The notes: a model not told the origin generated them from the sequence alone. Positions 41,452 to 50,869 are shown, counted from the stretch's first letter. The stretch is DNA of 64,000 bases from Mixta intestinalis (GCF_009914055.1 NZ_CP028271.1:930001-994000), one strand, 5' to 3'. Translations and numbers: made by a program.

Positions 41452-44400
41452 TCAGGGACGGGTAGCCGGAGCCGTCGCCTGATGGGTGGCGCTGTGTCCA
41501 CCAGCTGCGCCTTTACCTTCAAAGTGGAAAGGCGGGCGCACCCAGTCACTGTGACGCGGCGTTTCAGGCTGCCATGCCGGAGCAGGAGCTTTGGTCATCG
41601 GTGCGCTGGCGTGGTGCTTACCAGACATCACCGAAGCGCTCGCCTCGTCCTGTGAAGTAACGGGTTGCTCGCCTGGTGCTTCTGCTACAGGCGCAGGCTG
41701 CGGTTTTTCAACCTCAGCTGCGGCAGGCGCTTCGTCACGCGCGGCAACCGGCGCATGCGGTTCGCTGACCGGCAGCGTTGCTTCCGGTTCGATCGCTGGT
41801 GCGTTCAGTACCTGCTCAACCTGGGCAGCGGTTTCTGCGCTAACATCAGCGGCGCTTTGGGCGGCAACATCCGTGGCCTGTTGCGCCTCCGATGCAGCAA
41901 TGTGCGTCTCAGCTTCAGCTACAGGCTGTGGTTCAACGATCTGCGGTGCGGCAGCAGGTTCTGGCTGGGTTACAACGCCATCGTCGATTGCGTTAGCCGG
42001 GACAGCCTGAGCAGCAACATGCTCTGCACGTGCTTCCGCAGCGGCAGGAATGACTGAAGGCTGTTCATCGACCGGCACCTCAATGGCGGAAGTGTCATGC
42101 GTATCCACTGGCGTAACCGGTGCATTGATCTGCTGCGGCTCAGCCTGCTGAACTACCGGCTCGGCGGAGTGACGATCGGCAACGGTTTCGCTGGCGGCGA
42201 TGGGCAGAGTGATAGCCGTGTTTTCTTCGCGGCTCTGTTCCTGCGTCTCTTTCAGCACGTCATTGTTTACGTTGTTTGCCTGAGCAACCGGATAGCGCAC
42301 CCAGACTTTACCGGAAGCCATTTCCGGCGACGCGGCACCTGAAGCGAGCGGCATCGGTGACTGAGACGGGTAACGCTCGTCACGATAGCGACGACGGCGC
42401 TGACCGCTAACACGCAGATGACGCGGAGAACGGCGTGAACGGCGCGGCATAGTGCCGTTATCGCGGTTTTCCTGATCATCCTGCTCTTCGGCCTGCGCCT
42501 GTACCTCAGTCGGCTGTGGCTGCTGTGCTTCAACCGGTGCGGCTGCGGCTTGCGTTTTCTCAGCGGCAGGTTCTGCCACGGCAAGCGCGTTTTCTTCCGT
42601 TGACGCGGTTTCTGCGCTTTCGATACGTACTTTCTGCGCCAGATGACGTGGTTTACGGCGCGGCATCACCTGTACGCGATCTTCCGCTACGTTCTCTTCG
42701 CTTTCTGCTGATGCGGTAGCCAGCTGCGCCTGTTCCTGCTGAGCTGCAGCTTTTGCGGCTTCCTGCTGCTGGCGACGCTCTTCCTGACGACGACGCTGGC
42801 GCTCGGCGCGCTGTTCGCGGCGTTGCTGCTGCTGTTCTTCACGCTGGGCGCGCGCTTCGTCGGTCAGACCGTTCTGACGATCGTCACGGACTTCGGCGTT
42901 CGGCTGCTGGCGCTTATTACGACGCGGCTCTTCACGCGTTTCGCGAGCCTGTTGCTGCGGCGCAGCTTCGGCGTTGCGATCGCGGTTACGGTCACGACGA
43001 TTATTATTGCCGCGACGGTTACCGTTAGCGTTGCGACGCTCACGCTGCTGCGTAGAGGCGTCGTCGGCGTTCTGCTTCGCCTCCTGCGGTTTTTCCGCAG
43101 TAGCAGGCGCGGCAGAATCTCCGGCAAACAGTTTTTTCAGGCCGCCAAGCAGACGTCCCATAAAACCGCCGGTAGCAGCAGGTGATGCCGCTTTCGCTGC
43201 GGCAGGTTGCGCTGGTGCTTTTGGTTCAATGGCGGCAGGGCTTTCCTGTGGCGCAGGCGGCGTATCCGGCATCACAAAAGCGGCCAGGGCTGGCTGTTCA
43301 GGACGACGGCGTTCGGCATGCTCATCTTCTGATGGCAGCGCCATTTCCGCTTCGTGCAGTTTCGGCAGATGATAGCTCAGCGTCTGGGTTTCTTCGCCGC
43401 TACGCACGCGCAGTACGGAGTAATGCGGCGTTTCCATCTGATCGTTCGGTACGATAATCGCTTTTACGCCGCCCTGACGTTTTTCGATGGCGCTGACGGC
43501 GTCACGTTTTTCGTTAAGCAGGTAGGAAGCAATCGGTACCGGCACGATAGCGTGAACTTCTTTAGTGTTCTCTTTCAGCGCTTCTTCTTCAATCAGGCGC
43601 AGAATAGAGAGCGACAGCGATTCGTTATCACGGACGGTACCGGTGCCGCTACAGCGCGGGCAGACGTGATGGCTGGATTCGCCCAGCGACGGGCTGAGGC
43701 GCTGACGCGACATCTCCAGCAGGCCGAAGCGCGAAATATGGCTAATCTGAATACGGGCACGATCCTGACGCACCGCCTCGCGCAGGCGGTTTTCTACCGC
43801 GCGCTGGTGGCGTACCGGCGTCATATCGATAAAGTCGATAACAATCAGGCCGCCAAGATCGCGCAGGCGTAGCTGGCGTGCAATCTCATCGGCTGCTTCG
43901 AGATTGGTATTGAACGCTGTCTCTTCGATATCGCCGCCGCGCGTAGCGCGTGCCGAGTTGATATCGATAGCGGTCAGGGCCTCGGTGGAGTCAATAACGA
44001 TAGAACCGCCGGACGGCAGACGCACTTCGCGCTGGAAGGCGGATTCGATTTGCGATTCAATTTGATAGTGGCTGAACAGCGGAATTTCGCCGGTGTAGAG
44101 CTTAATTTTGCTGCTAAAGTCAGGGCGGCCCAGCGCTGCAATATGCTGACGGGCCAGCTCCAGTACTTTGGGATTATCAATCAGAATTTCGCCGATATCG
44201 GGGCGCAAATAGTCGCGGAAGGCGCGTACAATCACATTGCTTTCCTGATGGATCAGGAAGGGCGCAGGGCGGTTTTCTGCCGCTTTTTTAATCGCTTCCC
44301 AGTGCTTCAGGCGAAAGCTGAGATCCCACTGTAACGCTTCGGCGGATTTACCAACGCCCGCGGTGCGCACGATCAAACCCATCCCTTCCGGCAGCTCAAG

Positions 44401-44871
44401 TGAGGAAAGCGCCTCTTTCAGTTCGGTGCGATCGTCGCCTTCGATACGGCGAGAAATGCCGCCAGCGCGTGGGTTGTTCGGCATCAGTACCAGATAGCTA
44501 CCGGCCAGACTGATAAAGGTGGTCAGGGCCGCGCCTTTGTTACCGCGCTCTTCTTTATCAATTTGAACAATGACTTCCTGGCCTTCACGCAAGACATCTT
44601 TGATATTGGGACGACCATGCGCGTTGTAGCTGGCGGGAAAATACTCGCGGGAAATTTCTTTTAACGGAAGGAAACCATGTCGTTCAGCGCCGTAATCAAC
44701 AAAAGCCGCTTCCAGACTGGGCTCTATGCGGGTGATCTTTCCTTTATAGATGTTGGCTTTTTTCTGTTCGTGTCCAGGGCTTTCAATATCCAGATCGTAC
44801 AGACGTTGTCCATCCACAAGAGCAACACGCAACTCCTCCTGCTGAGTTGCGTTTATTAACATTCTCTTCAT
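41452..44871 (-). CDS. rne: Ribonuclease E
   Basis: RNase E is the essential endonuclease that starts most mRNA decay and processes rRNA and tRNA, and it is the scaffold of the degradosome. The 1139-residue product (1061 in E. coli) has an S1 domain at about residues 36-125 and the catalytic core with IDSTEALTAIDINSARAT and VIDFIDMTPVRHQRAVE. The Zn-link Cys pair lies in CPRCSGTGTVRD near 404. The amphipathic membrane anchor FMGRLLGGLKKLFAGD sits near 570. The long C-terminal half is low in complexity, with Arg-rich RNA-binding and Ala/Glu/Gln/Pro-rich stretches, and this accounts for the extra length. A structured leader precedes it. Confidence 0.97.
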   Translation of the reverse strand: MKRMLINATQQEELRVALVDGQRLYDLDIESPGHEQKKANIYKGKITRIEPSLEAAFVDYGAERHGFLPLKEISREYFPASYNAHGRPNIKDVLREGQEVIVQIDKEERGNKGAALTTFISLAGSYLVLMPNNPRAGGISRRIEGDDRTELKEALSSLELPEGMGLIVRTAGVGKSAEALQWDLSFRLKHWEAIKKAAENRPAPFLIHQESNVIVRAFRDYLRPDIGEILIDNPKVLELARQHIAALGRPDFSSKIKLYTGEIPLFSHYQIESQIESAFQREVRLPSGGSIVIDSTEALTAIDINSARATRGGDIEETAFNTNLEAADEIARQLRLRDLGGLIVIDFIDMTPVRHQRAVENRLREAVRQDRARIQISHISRFGLLEMSRQRLSPSLGESSHHVCPRCSGTGTVRDNESLSLSILRLIEEEALKENTKEVHAIVPVPIASYLLNEKRDAVSAIEKRQGGVKAIIVPNDQMETPHYSVLRVRSGEETQTLSYHLPKLHEAEMALPSEDEHAERRRPEQPALAAFVMPDTPPAPQESPAAIEPKAPAQPAAAKAASPAATGGFMGRLLGGLKKLFAGDSAAPATAEKPQEAKQNADDASTQQRERRNANGNRRGNNNRRDRNRDRNAEAAPQQQARETREEPRRNKRQQPNAEVRDDRQNGLTDEARAQREEQQQQRREQRAERQRRRQEERRQQQEAAKAAAQQEQAQLATASAESEENVAEDRVQVMPRRKPRHLAQKVRIESAETASTEENALAVAEPAAEKTQAAAAPVEAQQPQPTEVQAQAEEQDDQENRDNGTMPRRSRRSPRHLRVSGQRRRRYRDERYPSQSPMPLASGAASPEMASGKVWVRYPVAQANNVNNDVLKETQEQSREENTAITLPIAASETVADRHSAEPVVQQAEPQQINAPVTPVDTHDTSAIEVPVDEQPSVIPAAAEARAEHVAAQAVPANAIDDGVVTQPEPAAAPQIVEPQPVAEAETHIAASEAQQATDVAAQSAADVSAETAAQVEQVLNAPAIEPEATLPVSEPHAPVAARDEAPAAAEVEKPQPAPVAEAPGEQPVTSQDEASASVMSGKHHASAPMTKAPAPAWQPETPRHSDWVRPPFHFEGKGAAGGHSATHQATAPATRP

Positions 44872-44883
44872 CGTAACGTACTC

Positions 44884-44940
44884 GTTATTCTTACATGAGT
44901 GACTAAGCTACGGGCTAAGTAACACTGGACGAAGAATAAC
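44884..44940 (-). promoter_or_regulatory. rne: rne 5' leader hairpin (autoregulatory rne5-type region)
   Basis: GTTATTCTT (44884-44892) pairs perfectly with AAGAATAAC (44932-44940), enclosing a second imperfect stem. It lies in the rne mRNA leader, 12 bases before the start codon. In E. coli the rne leader hairpins let RNase E cut and limit its own mRNA, and part of this sequence looks nearly unchanged from E. coli. Further stems lie up to about 45060. Confidence 0.75.
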
Positions 44941-45404
44941 CGACGGCCCCGTGTCTTATCGCGTCAGCGTCAACCTCACGGTTGTCGGTCGCTCAAGGGG
45001 CGCAAAAATCTCGGCAGCCTGTTTTTATAAGGAAAAACAGCGCTCGGATGAGGGAACCGCCACTGAATTTACCAGAGAGAGTTAATCCCGTCTTATCGTC
45101 CAAGCTGCAACCCGCAGCCCGCTAAATGCCTGATCTCACAATACGTCTTACGCCATTGCTGCGTGTATGTGCTATCCGGCAAAATTTCTTAATTCGCTAA
45201 TTATTATTTCCTGGTGGTGAGCCGCCAGGAAACCGAGCCATTATTCCATTGCTAACCTTGTTATAGCAAGGTGACTTTTCATTACTGATAAACTTTCTTG
45301 CTGTTTTACGCCTTCATTTTGCAGGCTTTTTCACCAACCCGGTTTAAAAGTATAAAACAGGCGCTGAAATTAGCGATACGCTGTCAGTTAAGCACAGAAA
45401 AAGA
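44941..45404. other. Remainder of the rne-rluC divergent region
   Basis: This should hold the distal rne leader, the rne promoters and the rluC promoter. Several short stems are visible (for example CGACAACCGTGAGGTTG on the rne strand), but no start site can be fixed. No gene is seen. Confidence 0.5.
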
Positions 45405-45442
45405 GGTGGCGCTATTATCTGCCACTCATTAGAATCGCCACC
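45405..45442 (+). promoter_or_regulatory. Hairpin immediately before rluC
   Basis: GGTGGCG (45405-45411) pairs with CGCCACC (45436-45442), ending one base before the rluC ATG. No Shine-Dalgarno is visible there, so the fold could affect translation. Confidence 0.4.
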
Positions 45443-45443
45443 C

Positions 45444-46397
45444 ATGAATATGAACACGCCAGCAGTACGAATTGTCGCCATCTCCGCCGATGAAGCGGGA
45501 CAGCGCATCGATAATTTTCTTCGCACGCAGCTTAAGGGCGTGCCGAAAAGTATGATTTATCGCATTTTGCGTAAAGGCGAAGTGCGGGTAAACAAAAAAC
45601 GCATTAAACCTGAGTACAAGCTGGAAGCCGGTGATGAGGTGCGTATCCCGCCGGTGCGCGTGGCGGAACGCGAAGAAGAGGCAATTTCGCCGAAGCTTGA
45701 GCGCGTCGCCAGCCTGACAGACGCCATTCTGTATGAGGATGAGTACATCCTGGTGCTGAATAAGCCTTCCGGCACCGCCGTGCACGGCGGCAGCGGATTG
45801 AGCTTTGGCGTCATAGAAGGGTTACGGGCGCTGCGTCCGGAAGCGCGTTTCCTTGAACTGGTACATCGTCTCGATCGCGATACTTCCGGCATTTTGCTGG
45901 TAGCGAAAAAACGCTCAGCGCTGCGATCGCTGCACGAGCAGCTGCGCGAGAAGGGGATGCAAAAGGATTACCTGGCGCTGGTGCGCGGGCAGTGGCCGTC
46001 GCATCTGAAATCGGTACAGGCACCGCTGCTGAAAAATATTCTTCAGAGCGGTGAGCGTGTGGTGCGCGTCAGCAGCGAAGGCAAGCCCTCAGAGACACGC
46101 TTTAAGGTGGAAGAGCGCTATACCCAGGCGACGCTGGTGAAAGCCAGCCCGGTAACCGGAAGGACGCATCAGATTCGTGTCCATACGCTGCATGCGGGGC
46201 ATCCTATCGCCTTTGACGATCGCTACGGCGACCGCGAGTTTGATAAGCAGCTTGCCGGTACCGGGCTGCGTCGACTGTTCCTGCACGCGGCGGCACTGAG
46301 CTTTACCCATCCGCACAGCGGCGACAGAATGCGTCTGGAAGCGCCGCTGGATGATGAGCTTAAACGCTGCCTGACAACCCTGCGCCAGCAGAAATAA
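45444..46397 (+). CDS. rluC: 23S rRNA pseudouridine(955/2504/2580) synthase
   Basis: RluC makes three pseudouridines near the peptidyl-transferase centre of 23S rRNA. The 317-residue product has an N-terminal S4 domain (AGQRIDNFLRTQLKGVPKSMIYRILRKGEVRVN). The RluA-family catalytic domain carries the motif LVHRLDRDTSG, with the catalytic Asp near residue 144, and GRTHQIRVH. It is divergent from rne as in E. coli. The ATG has no clear ribosome site and is adjoined by a short hairpin; a second ATG two codons on is equally possible. Confidence 0.95.
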   Translation: MNMNTPAVRIVAISADEAGQRIDNFLRTQLKGVPKSMIYRILRKGEVRVNKKRIKPEYKLEAGDEVRIPPVRVAEREEEAISPKLERVASLTDAILYEDEYILVLNKPSGTAVHGGSGLSFGVIEGLRALRPEARFLELVHRLDRDTSGILLVAKKRSALRSLHEQLREKGMQKDYLALVRGQWPSHLKSVQAPLLKNILQSGERVVRVSSEGKPSETRFKVEERYTQATLVKASPVTGRTHQIRVHTLHAGHPIAFDDRYGDREFDKQLAGTGLRRLFLHAAALSFTHPHSGDRMRLEAPLDDELKRCLTTLRQQK

Positions 46398-46449
46398 TCC
46401 CGCTAAGCGCCTCACCAAAGTGGGGCGCACGCTTTTGGGGCTTATGGGG

Positions 46450-47043
46450 TTAGCTTTGCGCTGCCGTTAAGGGATTGATGCCTACCTCACGCAGCAGATC
46501 GCAAAGGGCGATCAGCGGCAGTCCTACCAGCGTATTAGGATCGCGTCCCTCCAGACGTTCAAAGAGCGTAATACCCAGGCCTTCGCTTTTAAAGCTGCCC
46601 GCGCACTGTAGCGGTTGTTCTAAAGCCACGTAGGCGCTAATTTCCGCTTCGCTTAATAAACGAAAACCGACGTGAAAAGGTTCCACCAGCGATAAGGTGC
46701 GATTTTGCGCCGCAGAATAGAGCGCCAGCCCGGTATAAAAGGTAATCGTTTTACCGCTGGCGGCACGTAACTGAGCGCGGGCGTTTTCTTCCGTGTGCGG
46801 CTTTCCGGTTATTTTCCCATCCAGTAGGCAGACCTGATCGGAACCGATAATCCAGCTGTTCGGGTAACGCTCCCCCAGCGCCTGTGCCTTAGCGCACGCC
46901 AGCCGCTCAACCAGCTGCACCGCCGTTTCGCCTGCATAAGGCGTTTCATCCACCTCCGGCGCGGCGGTAATAAAAGGCAGGCCTAATTTATTAAGCAGGG
47001 CCTGACGAAATAATGAAGTCGAAGCTAAAATAAGCTGTGGCAT
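46450..47043 (-). CDS. yceF: Maf-like nucleotide pyrophosphatase YceF
   Basis: YceF is a house-cleaning Maf-family enzyme; the E. coli protein hydrolyses 7-methyl-GTP. The 197-residue product carries the Maf signatures LILASTSLFRQALLNKLGLPF at the N-terminus, ETPYAGE, SDQVCLLDGKITGKP and GSFKSEGLG. It is divergent from yceD with a 142-base gap that holds the strong yceD promoter. Length is normal for the family. It is expected to act in the cytoplasm and to be non-essential. Confidence 0.93.
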   Translation of the reverse strand: MPQLILASTSLFRQALLNKLGLPFITAAPEVDETPYAGETAVQLVERLACAKAQALGERYPNSWIIGSDQVCLLDGKITGKPHTEENARAQLRAASGKTITFYTGLALYSAAQNRTLSLVEPFHVGFRLLSEAEISAYVALEQPLQCAGSFKSEGLGITLFERLEGRDPNTLVGLPLIALCDLLREVGINPLTAAQS

Positions 47044-47147
47044 AATTTTTCAGTTAAAATATAGCGAATCGGAAGCAGACATTTTAAACTGTGCGCCGCA
47101 CTGGATGCGAATATCAGGTGAAAGATGCTGTTTAACGGCCTTTTTCT

Positions 47148-47176
47148 TTGACTCTCTGTCGTTACAAAGTTAATAT
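47148..47176 (+). promoter_or_regulatory. Sigma-70 promoter of the yceD-rpmF-plsX-fab operon
   Basis: TTGACT - 17 bases - TAATAT is a near-consensus promoter. Its expected start point (about 47182-47184) lies only a few bases before the yceD ATG. Confidence 0.7.
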
Positions 47177-47185
47177 GCGCGCCCT

Positions 47186-47707
47186 ATGCAAAAGGTAAAA
47201 TTACCCCTGACCATTGATCCGGTTCGTGCCGCTCAAAAACGCCTTGATTATGAGGGCGTCTACACACCTGAACAGGTGGAGCGCGTGGCCGATTCTGTTG
47301 TCAGTGTGGACAGTGATGTGCAATGCGTTATGTCGTTTGCCGTTGATAACCAGCGTTTAGCCGTTTTGAAAGGAACGACGGACGTTAGCGTCACGCTGAA
47401 TTGCCAGCGCTGCAACAAGCCATTTGCACATCAGGTTCACGTAACATATTGCTTCAGCCCTGTTGCAGATGATGCTCAGGCAGAAGCGTTACCGGAAGCC
47501 TACGAGCCGGTCGATGTCAACGATTTCGGTGAAATCGATCTGCTGGCGCTGGTGGAGGATGAAATTATCCTCGCCCTGCCTGTAGTTCCGGTGCATGATT
47601 CTGAACACTGTGAAGTGTCCGACGCGGACATGGTCTTTGGCAAACTGCCTGAAGAGGCGGAAAAACCAAACCCATTCGCCGTATTAGCCAGTTTAAAGCG
47701 TAAGTAA
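47186..47707 (+). CDS. yceD: 23S rRNA accumulation protein YceD (DUF177)
   Basis: YceD belongs to the DUF177 family and is reported to be needed for proper 23S rRNA levels; it is co-transcribed with rpmF in many bacteria. The 173-residue product has a Cys pair in LNCQRCNKPFAHQV, the conserved acidic block FGEIDLLALVEDEIILALPVVPVH, and ends NPFAVLASLKRK like E. coli. There is no Shine-Dalgarno before the ATG, and the strong promoter lies so close that the message may be nearly leaderless. It is the first gene of the ribosomal protein/fatty acid operon. Confidence 0.93.
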   Translation: MQKVKLPLTIDPVRAAQKRLDYEGVYTPEQVERVADSVVSVDSDVQCVMSFAVDNQRLAVLKGTTDVSVTLNCQRCNKPFAHQVHVTYCFSPVADDAQAEALPEAYEPVDVNDFGEIDLLALVEDEIILALPVVPVHDSEHCEVSDADMVFGKLPEEAEKPNPFAVLASLKRK

Positions 47708-47721
47708 TAGGAGTAAGGTCC

Positions 47722-47892
47722 ATGGCCGTACAACAGAATAAACCAACCCGTTCCAAACGTGGCATGCGTCGTTCTCACGATGCGCTGACCACTTCCACTC
47801 TGTCCGTAGATAAAGTTTCTGGCGAAACGCATCTGCGTCACCACATCACTGCGGATGGCTACTACCGCGGTCGCAAGGTCATCGTTAAGTAA
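47722..47892 (+). CDS. rpmF: Ribosomal protein bL32
   Basis: This is ribosomal protein L32 of the large subunit, encoded by 56 codons plus stop. It opens MAVQQNKPTRSKRGMRRSHD and ends ITADGYYRGRKVIVK, matching E. coli L32 save one residue in length. GGAGTAAGG stands before the ATG. It lies 14 bases after yceD and 26 before plsX in the conserved operon. It lacks the zinc Cys motif found in some other bacterial L32 forms, as is normal for enterobacteria. Confidence 0.97.
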   Translation: MAVQQNKPTRSKRGMRRSHDALTTSTLSVDKVSGETHLRHHITADGYYRGRKVIVK

Positions 47893-47918
47893 TTCTTGCG
47901 GTAACGCAAGGCGCTACT

Positions 47919-48953
47919 TTGACACGTTTGACCCTGGCCATTGATGCTATGGGCGGGGATTTCGGTCCCTGCGTGACAGTGCCTGCAGCTTTGCAGGCAC
48001 TGGCCTTACATTCGCAACTTCAGCTTCTTCTGATCGGCGATCCCGCCGCCATCACGCCATTACTCGCTAAAGCTGATTCCGCTGTAAAGGGACGTCTGCA
48101 GGTTATCCCTGCCGAATCGGTTATCGCCAGTGATGCTAAACCTTCTCAGGCTATCCGCCACAGCCGCGGTAGCTCTATGCGTATCGCGCTGGAGATGGTG
48201 AAAGAAGGCAAGGCCCAGGCCTGCGTCAGTGCCGGAAATACCGGTGCGTTGATGGGGCTGGCAAAACTATTGTTAAAACCGCTGGACGGCATTGAACGCC
48301 CGGCGTTAATGACCGTGCTGCCGCATCAGCAGCGCGGTAATACGGTGGTGCTTGATTTAGGTGCCAACGTAGAGTCTGACAGCGCCATGCTGGTGCAGTT
48401 TGCCATTATGGGGGCAGTGATGGCCGAAGAAGTATTGGCTATTGAGCAACCGCGCGTGGCGCTGCTGAATATTGGTCACGAAGAGACCAAAGGGCTGCAC
48501 TCAATCCGCGAAGCAGCGGAGCAGCTCAGGGCATCACCGCAAATTAATTATATCGGCTACCTTGAGGGCAACGATCTGTTGACCGGCAAGGCTGATGTAC
48601 TGGTTTGCGACGGTTTCGTGGGCAACGTCACGCTGAAGACCCTGGAAGGCGTGGTAAGGATGTTCCTTTCGCTACTGAAATCTTCAGGCGAGGGGAAAAA
48701 GCGGGCGTGGTGGATGAAGCTGCTGGGGCGCTGGATTAAGCGGCGCCTGGCAAAACGCTTCGGCCATCTCAATCCCGACCAGTACAATGGCGCCTGCCTG
48801 TTAGGATTGCGCGGTACGGTGATTAAAAGTCACGGCGCGGCAAACCAGCGCGCTTTTGCCGCAGCGATTGAACAGGCAGAGCAGGCGGTGCGGCGGCAAG
48901 TCCCGGAGCGGATTGCTGCGCGCCTAGAGGCTGTATTAGCCAGGAGTGATTGA
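47919..48953 (+). CDS. plsX: Phosphate acyltransferase PlsX
   Basis: PlsX converts acyl-ACP to acyl-phosphate, linking fatty acid to phospholipid synthesis. The 344-residue product opens with TRLTLAIDAMGGDFGP and has the conserved SAGNTGALMGLAKLLL and NGACLLGLRGTVIKSHGAA. The start is a TTG, as I recall for E. coli, because the homology begins exactly there and no ATG is in range. It is a little shorter at the C-terminus than the E. coli protein. It is followed six bases later by fabH. Confidence 0.95.
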   Translation: MTRLTLAIDAMGGDFGPCVTVPAALQALALHSQLQLLLIGDPAAITPLLAKADSAVKGRLQVIPAESVIASDAKPSQAIRHSRGSSMRIALEMVKEGKAQACVSAGNTGALMGLAKLLLKPLDGIERPALMTVLPHQQRGNTVVLDLGANVESDSAMLVQFAIMGAVMAEEVLAIEQPRVALLNIGHEETKGLHSIREAAEQLRASPQINYIGYLEGNDLLTGKADVLVCDGFVGNVTLKTLEGVVRMFLSLLKSSGEGKKRAWWMKLLGRWIKRRLAKRFGHLNPDQYNGACLLGLRGTVIKSHGAANQRAFAAAIEQAEQAVRRQVPERIAARLEAVLARSD

Positions 48954-48959
48954 GCGGAC

Positions 48960-49913
48960 ATGTATACCAAAATAATCGGTACGGGCAGTTATCTGCCCGC
49001 TCAGGTGCGGACTAACGCCGATCTGGAAAAAATGGTGGAAACCACCGATGAGTGGATTGTTACCCGTACCGGCATTCGCGAGCGTCGTATCGCTGCCCCG
49101 GATGAAACCGTGGCGACAATGGGCTTTGCCGCTGCCGAGCGCGCGCTGGAAATGGCAGGTGTCGATAAAAATGATATCGGGCTGATTATTGTTGCCACAA
49201 CGTCAGGTAGCCATGCGTTTCCCAGTTCAGCCTGCATGATCCAGAATATGCTGGAAATCAAAGACTGCGCGGCGTTTGACCTGGCGGCAGCCTGCGCGGG
49301 CTTCACTTACGCTCTGAGCGTAGCCGATCAATACATCAAAAACGGTGCGGTAAAACATGCGCTGGTGATAGGCGCTGACGTGCTGGCCCGTACTCTCGAT
49401 CCGAGCGATCGCGGCACCATTATTCTGTTCGGCGATGGCGCGGGAGCTGCTCTGCTTTCTGCCAGCGAAGAACCGGGCATTATCTCTACGCATCTGCATG
49501 CCGATGGTCGCTACGGCCAGTTGCTGACGCTGCCTTACCAGGATCGTGCGGCACAGGATCAACCTGCTTATCTCACCATGTCCGGCAATGAAGTTTTCAA
49601 AGTAGCCGTCACCGAGCTGGCGCACATCGTTGATGAAACGCTGGCAGCCAATAATCTTGAACGTACGCAAATCGACTGGCTGGTACCGCATCAGGCTAAC
49701 CTGCGTATTATCAGTGCCACGGCGAAAAAACTGGGTATGGGCATGGATAAAGTTGTGGTGACGCTCGATCGTCACGGTAATACTTCTGCCGCTTCCGTAC
49801 CGGCGGCGCTGGATGAAGCGGTGCGTGACGGGCGGATTAAGCCCGGCCAGCTGGTACTGCTGGAAGCCTTTGGCGGTGGTTTCACCTGGGGCTCGGCGCT
49901 GGTTCGTTTTTAA
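48960..49913 (+). CDS. fabH: Beta-ketoacyl-ACP synthase III
   Basis: FabH condenses acetyl-CoA with malonyl-ACP to start type II fatty acid synthesis. The 317-residue product has the thiolase fold with the active Cys in AAACAGFTYAL near residue 112. The His in VPHQANLRI and the Asn in DRHGNTSAASVP complete the catalytic triad. The length equals that of E. coli FabH. It follows plsX closely and precedes fabD by 15 bases, within one operon. All key residues are intact. Confidence 0.97.
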   Translation: MYTKIIGTGSYLPAQVRTNADLEKMVETTDEWIVTRTGIRERRIAAPDETVATMGFAAAERALEMAGVDKNDIGLIIVATTSGSHAFPSSACMIQNMLEIKDCAAFDLAAACAGFTYALSVADQYIKNGAVKHALVIGADVLARTLDPSDRGTIILFGDGAGAALLSASEEPGIISTHLHADGRYGQLLTLPYQDRAAQDQPAYLTMSGNEVFKVAVTELAHIVDETLAANNLERTQIDWLVPHQANLRIISATAKKLGMGMDKVVVTLDRHGNTSAASVPAALDEAVRDGRIKPGQLVLLEAFGGGFTWGSALVRF

Positions 49914-49928
49914 CCGAAGGAACAAAAG

Positions 49929-50858
49929 ATGACGCAATTTGCAATGGTTTTCCCTGGACAGGGTTCGCAAACCGTTGGGATGCTGGCCGAGCTGGCTGCA
50001 CATCACCCGATCATTGAAGCTACCTTTAAAGAGGCTTCTGATGCTCTGGGTTACGATCTGTGGCAGCTGACGCAGCAGGGTCCGGCTGAAGAGCTGAATA
50101 AAACCTGGCAGACGCAGCCTGCGTTGCTGGCCGCCTCGGTAGCGATTTACCGTTTATGGCAGCAGCAGGGCGGTCAGACGCCGTCAATGATGGCGGGCCA
50201 CAGCCTCGGCGAATATTCTGCGCTGGTTTGTGCAGGCGTAATGAACTTTGCCGATGCGATTAAACTGGTAGAGCTGCGCGGCAAGCTGATGCAGGAAGCC
50301 GTTCCGGCGGGCACCGGTGCTATGCAGGCGATTATCGGCCTTGACGATGCGGCGATCGGAAAAGCGTGCGAAGAAGCAGCACAGGGCCAGGTGGTATCAC
50401 CGGTCAACTTCAACTCGCCGGGTCAGGTGGTTATCGCTGGTCATAAAGATGCCGTAGAGCGTGCGGGGGCCGCCTGTAAAGCTGCGGGTGCAAAACGTGC
50501 GCTGCCGCTGCCGGTTAGCGTGCCTTCTCACTGCGCGCTGATGAAGCCAGCGGCGGAAAAACTGGCGGTTGCGCTGGAAAATATTACTTTTAATGCGCCA
50601 ACCTTACCGGTTGTAAACAATGTTGATGTAAAATGCGAAACCTCACCGGAAGCTATTCGCAGTGCGCTGGTTCGCCAGCTCTATAGCCCGGTACGCTGGA
50701 CCGAAAGCGTGGAATTTATGGCAGCGCAGGGCGTTACCGCGCTGCTGGAAGTTGGGCCAGGTAAAGTGCTTACCGGTTTGACGAAGCGTATTGTCGACAC
50801 TCTGACAGCCTCGGCGGTGAACGATTCCGCCAGTCTGGCAGCGGCGCTTGAACAATAA
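49929..50858 (+). CDS. fabD: Malonyl-CoA-ACP transacylase
   Basis: FabD transfers the malonyl group from CoA to ACP. The 309-residue product has the N-terminal FPGQGSQTVGM, the nucleophile elbow GHSLGEYSALV with the active Ser near residue 92, and the partner His in VPSHCALM. AAGGAACAAAAG precedes the ATG. It is 309 residues, as in E. coli. It stands between fabH and fabG in the fatty acid operon. Confidence 0.97.
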   Translation: MTQFAMVFPGQGSQTVGMLAELAAHHPIIEATFKEASDALGYDLWQLTQQGPAEELNKTWQTQPALLAASVAIYRLWQQQGGQTPSMMAGHSLGEYSALVCAGVMNFADAIKLVELRGKLMQEAVPAGTGAMQAIIGLDDAAIGKACEEAAQGQVVSPVNFNSPGQVVIAGHKDAVERAGAACKAAGAKRALPLPVSVPSHCALMKPAAEKLAVALENITFNAPTLPVVNNVDVKCETSPEAIRSALVRQLYSPVRWTESVEFMAAQGVTALLEVGPGKVLTGLTKRIVDTLTASAVNDSASLAAALEQ

Positions 50859-50869
50859 ACGAGGATGAT

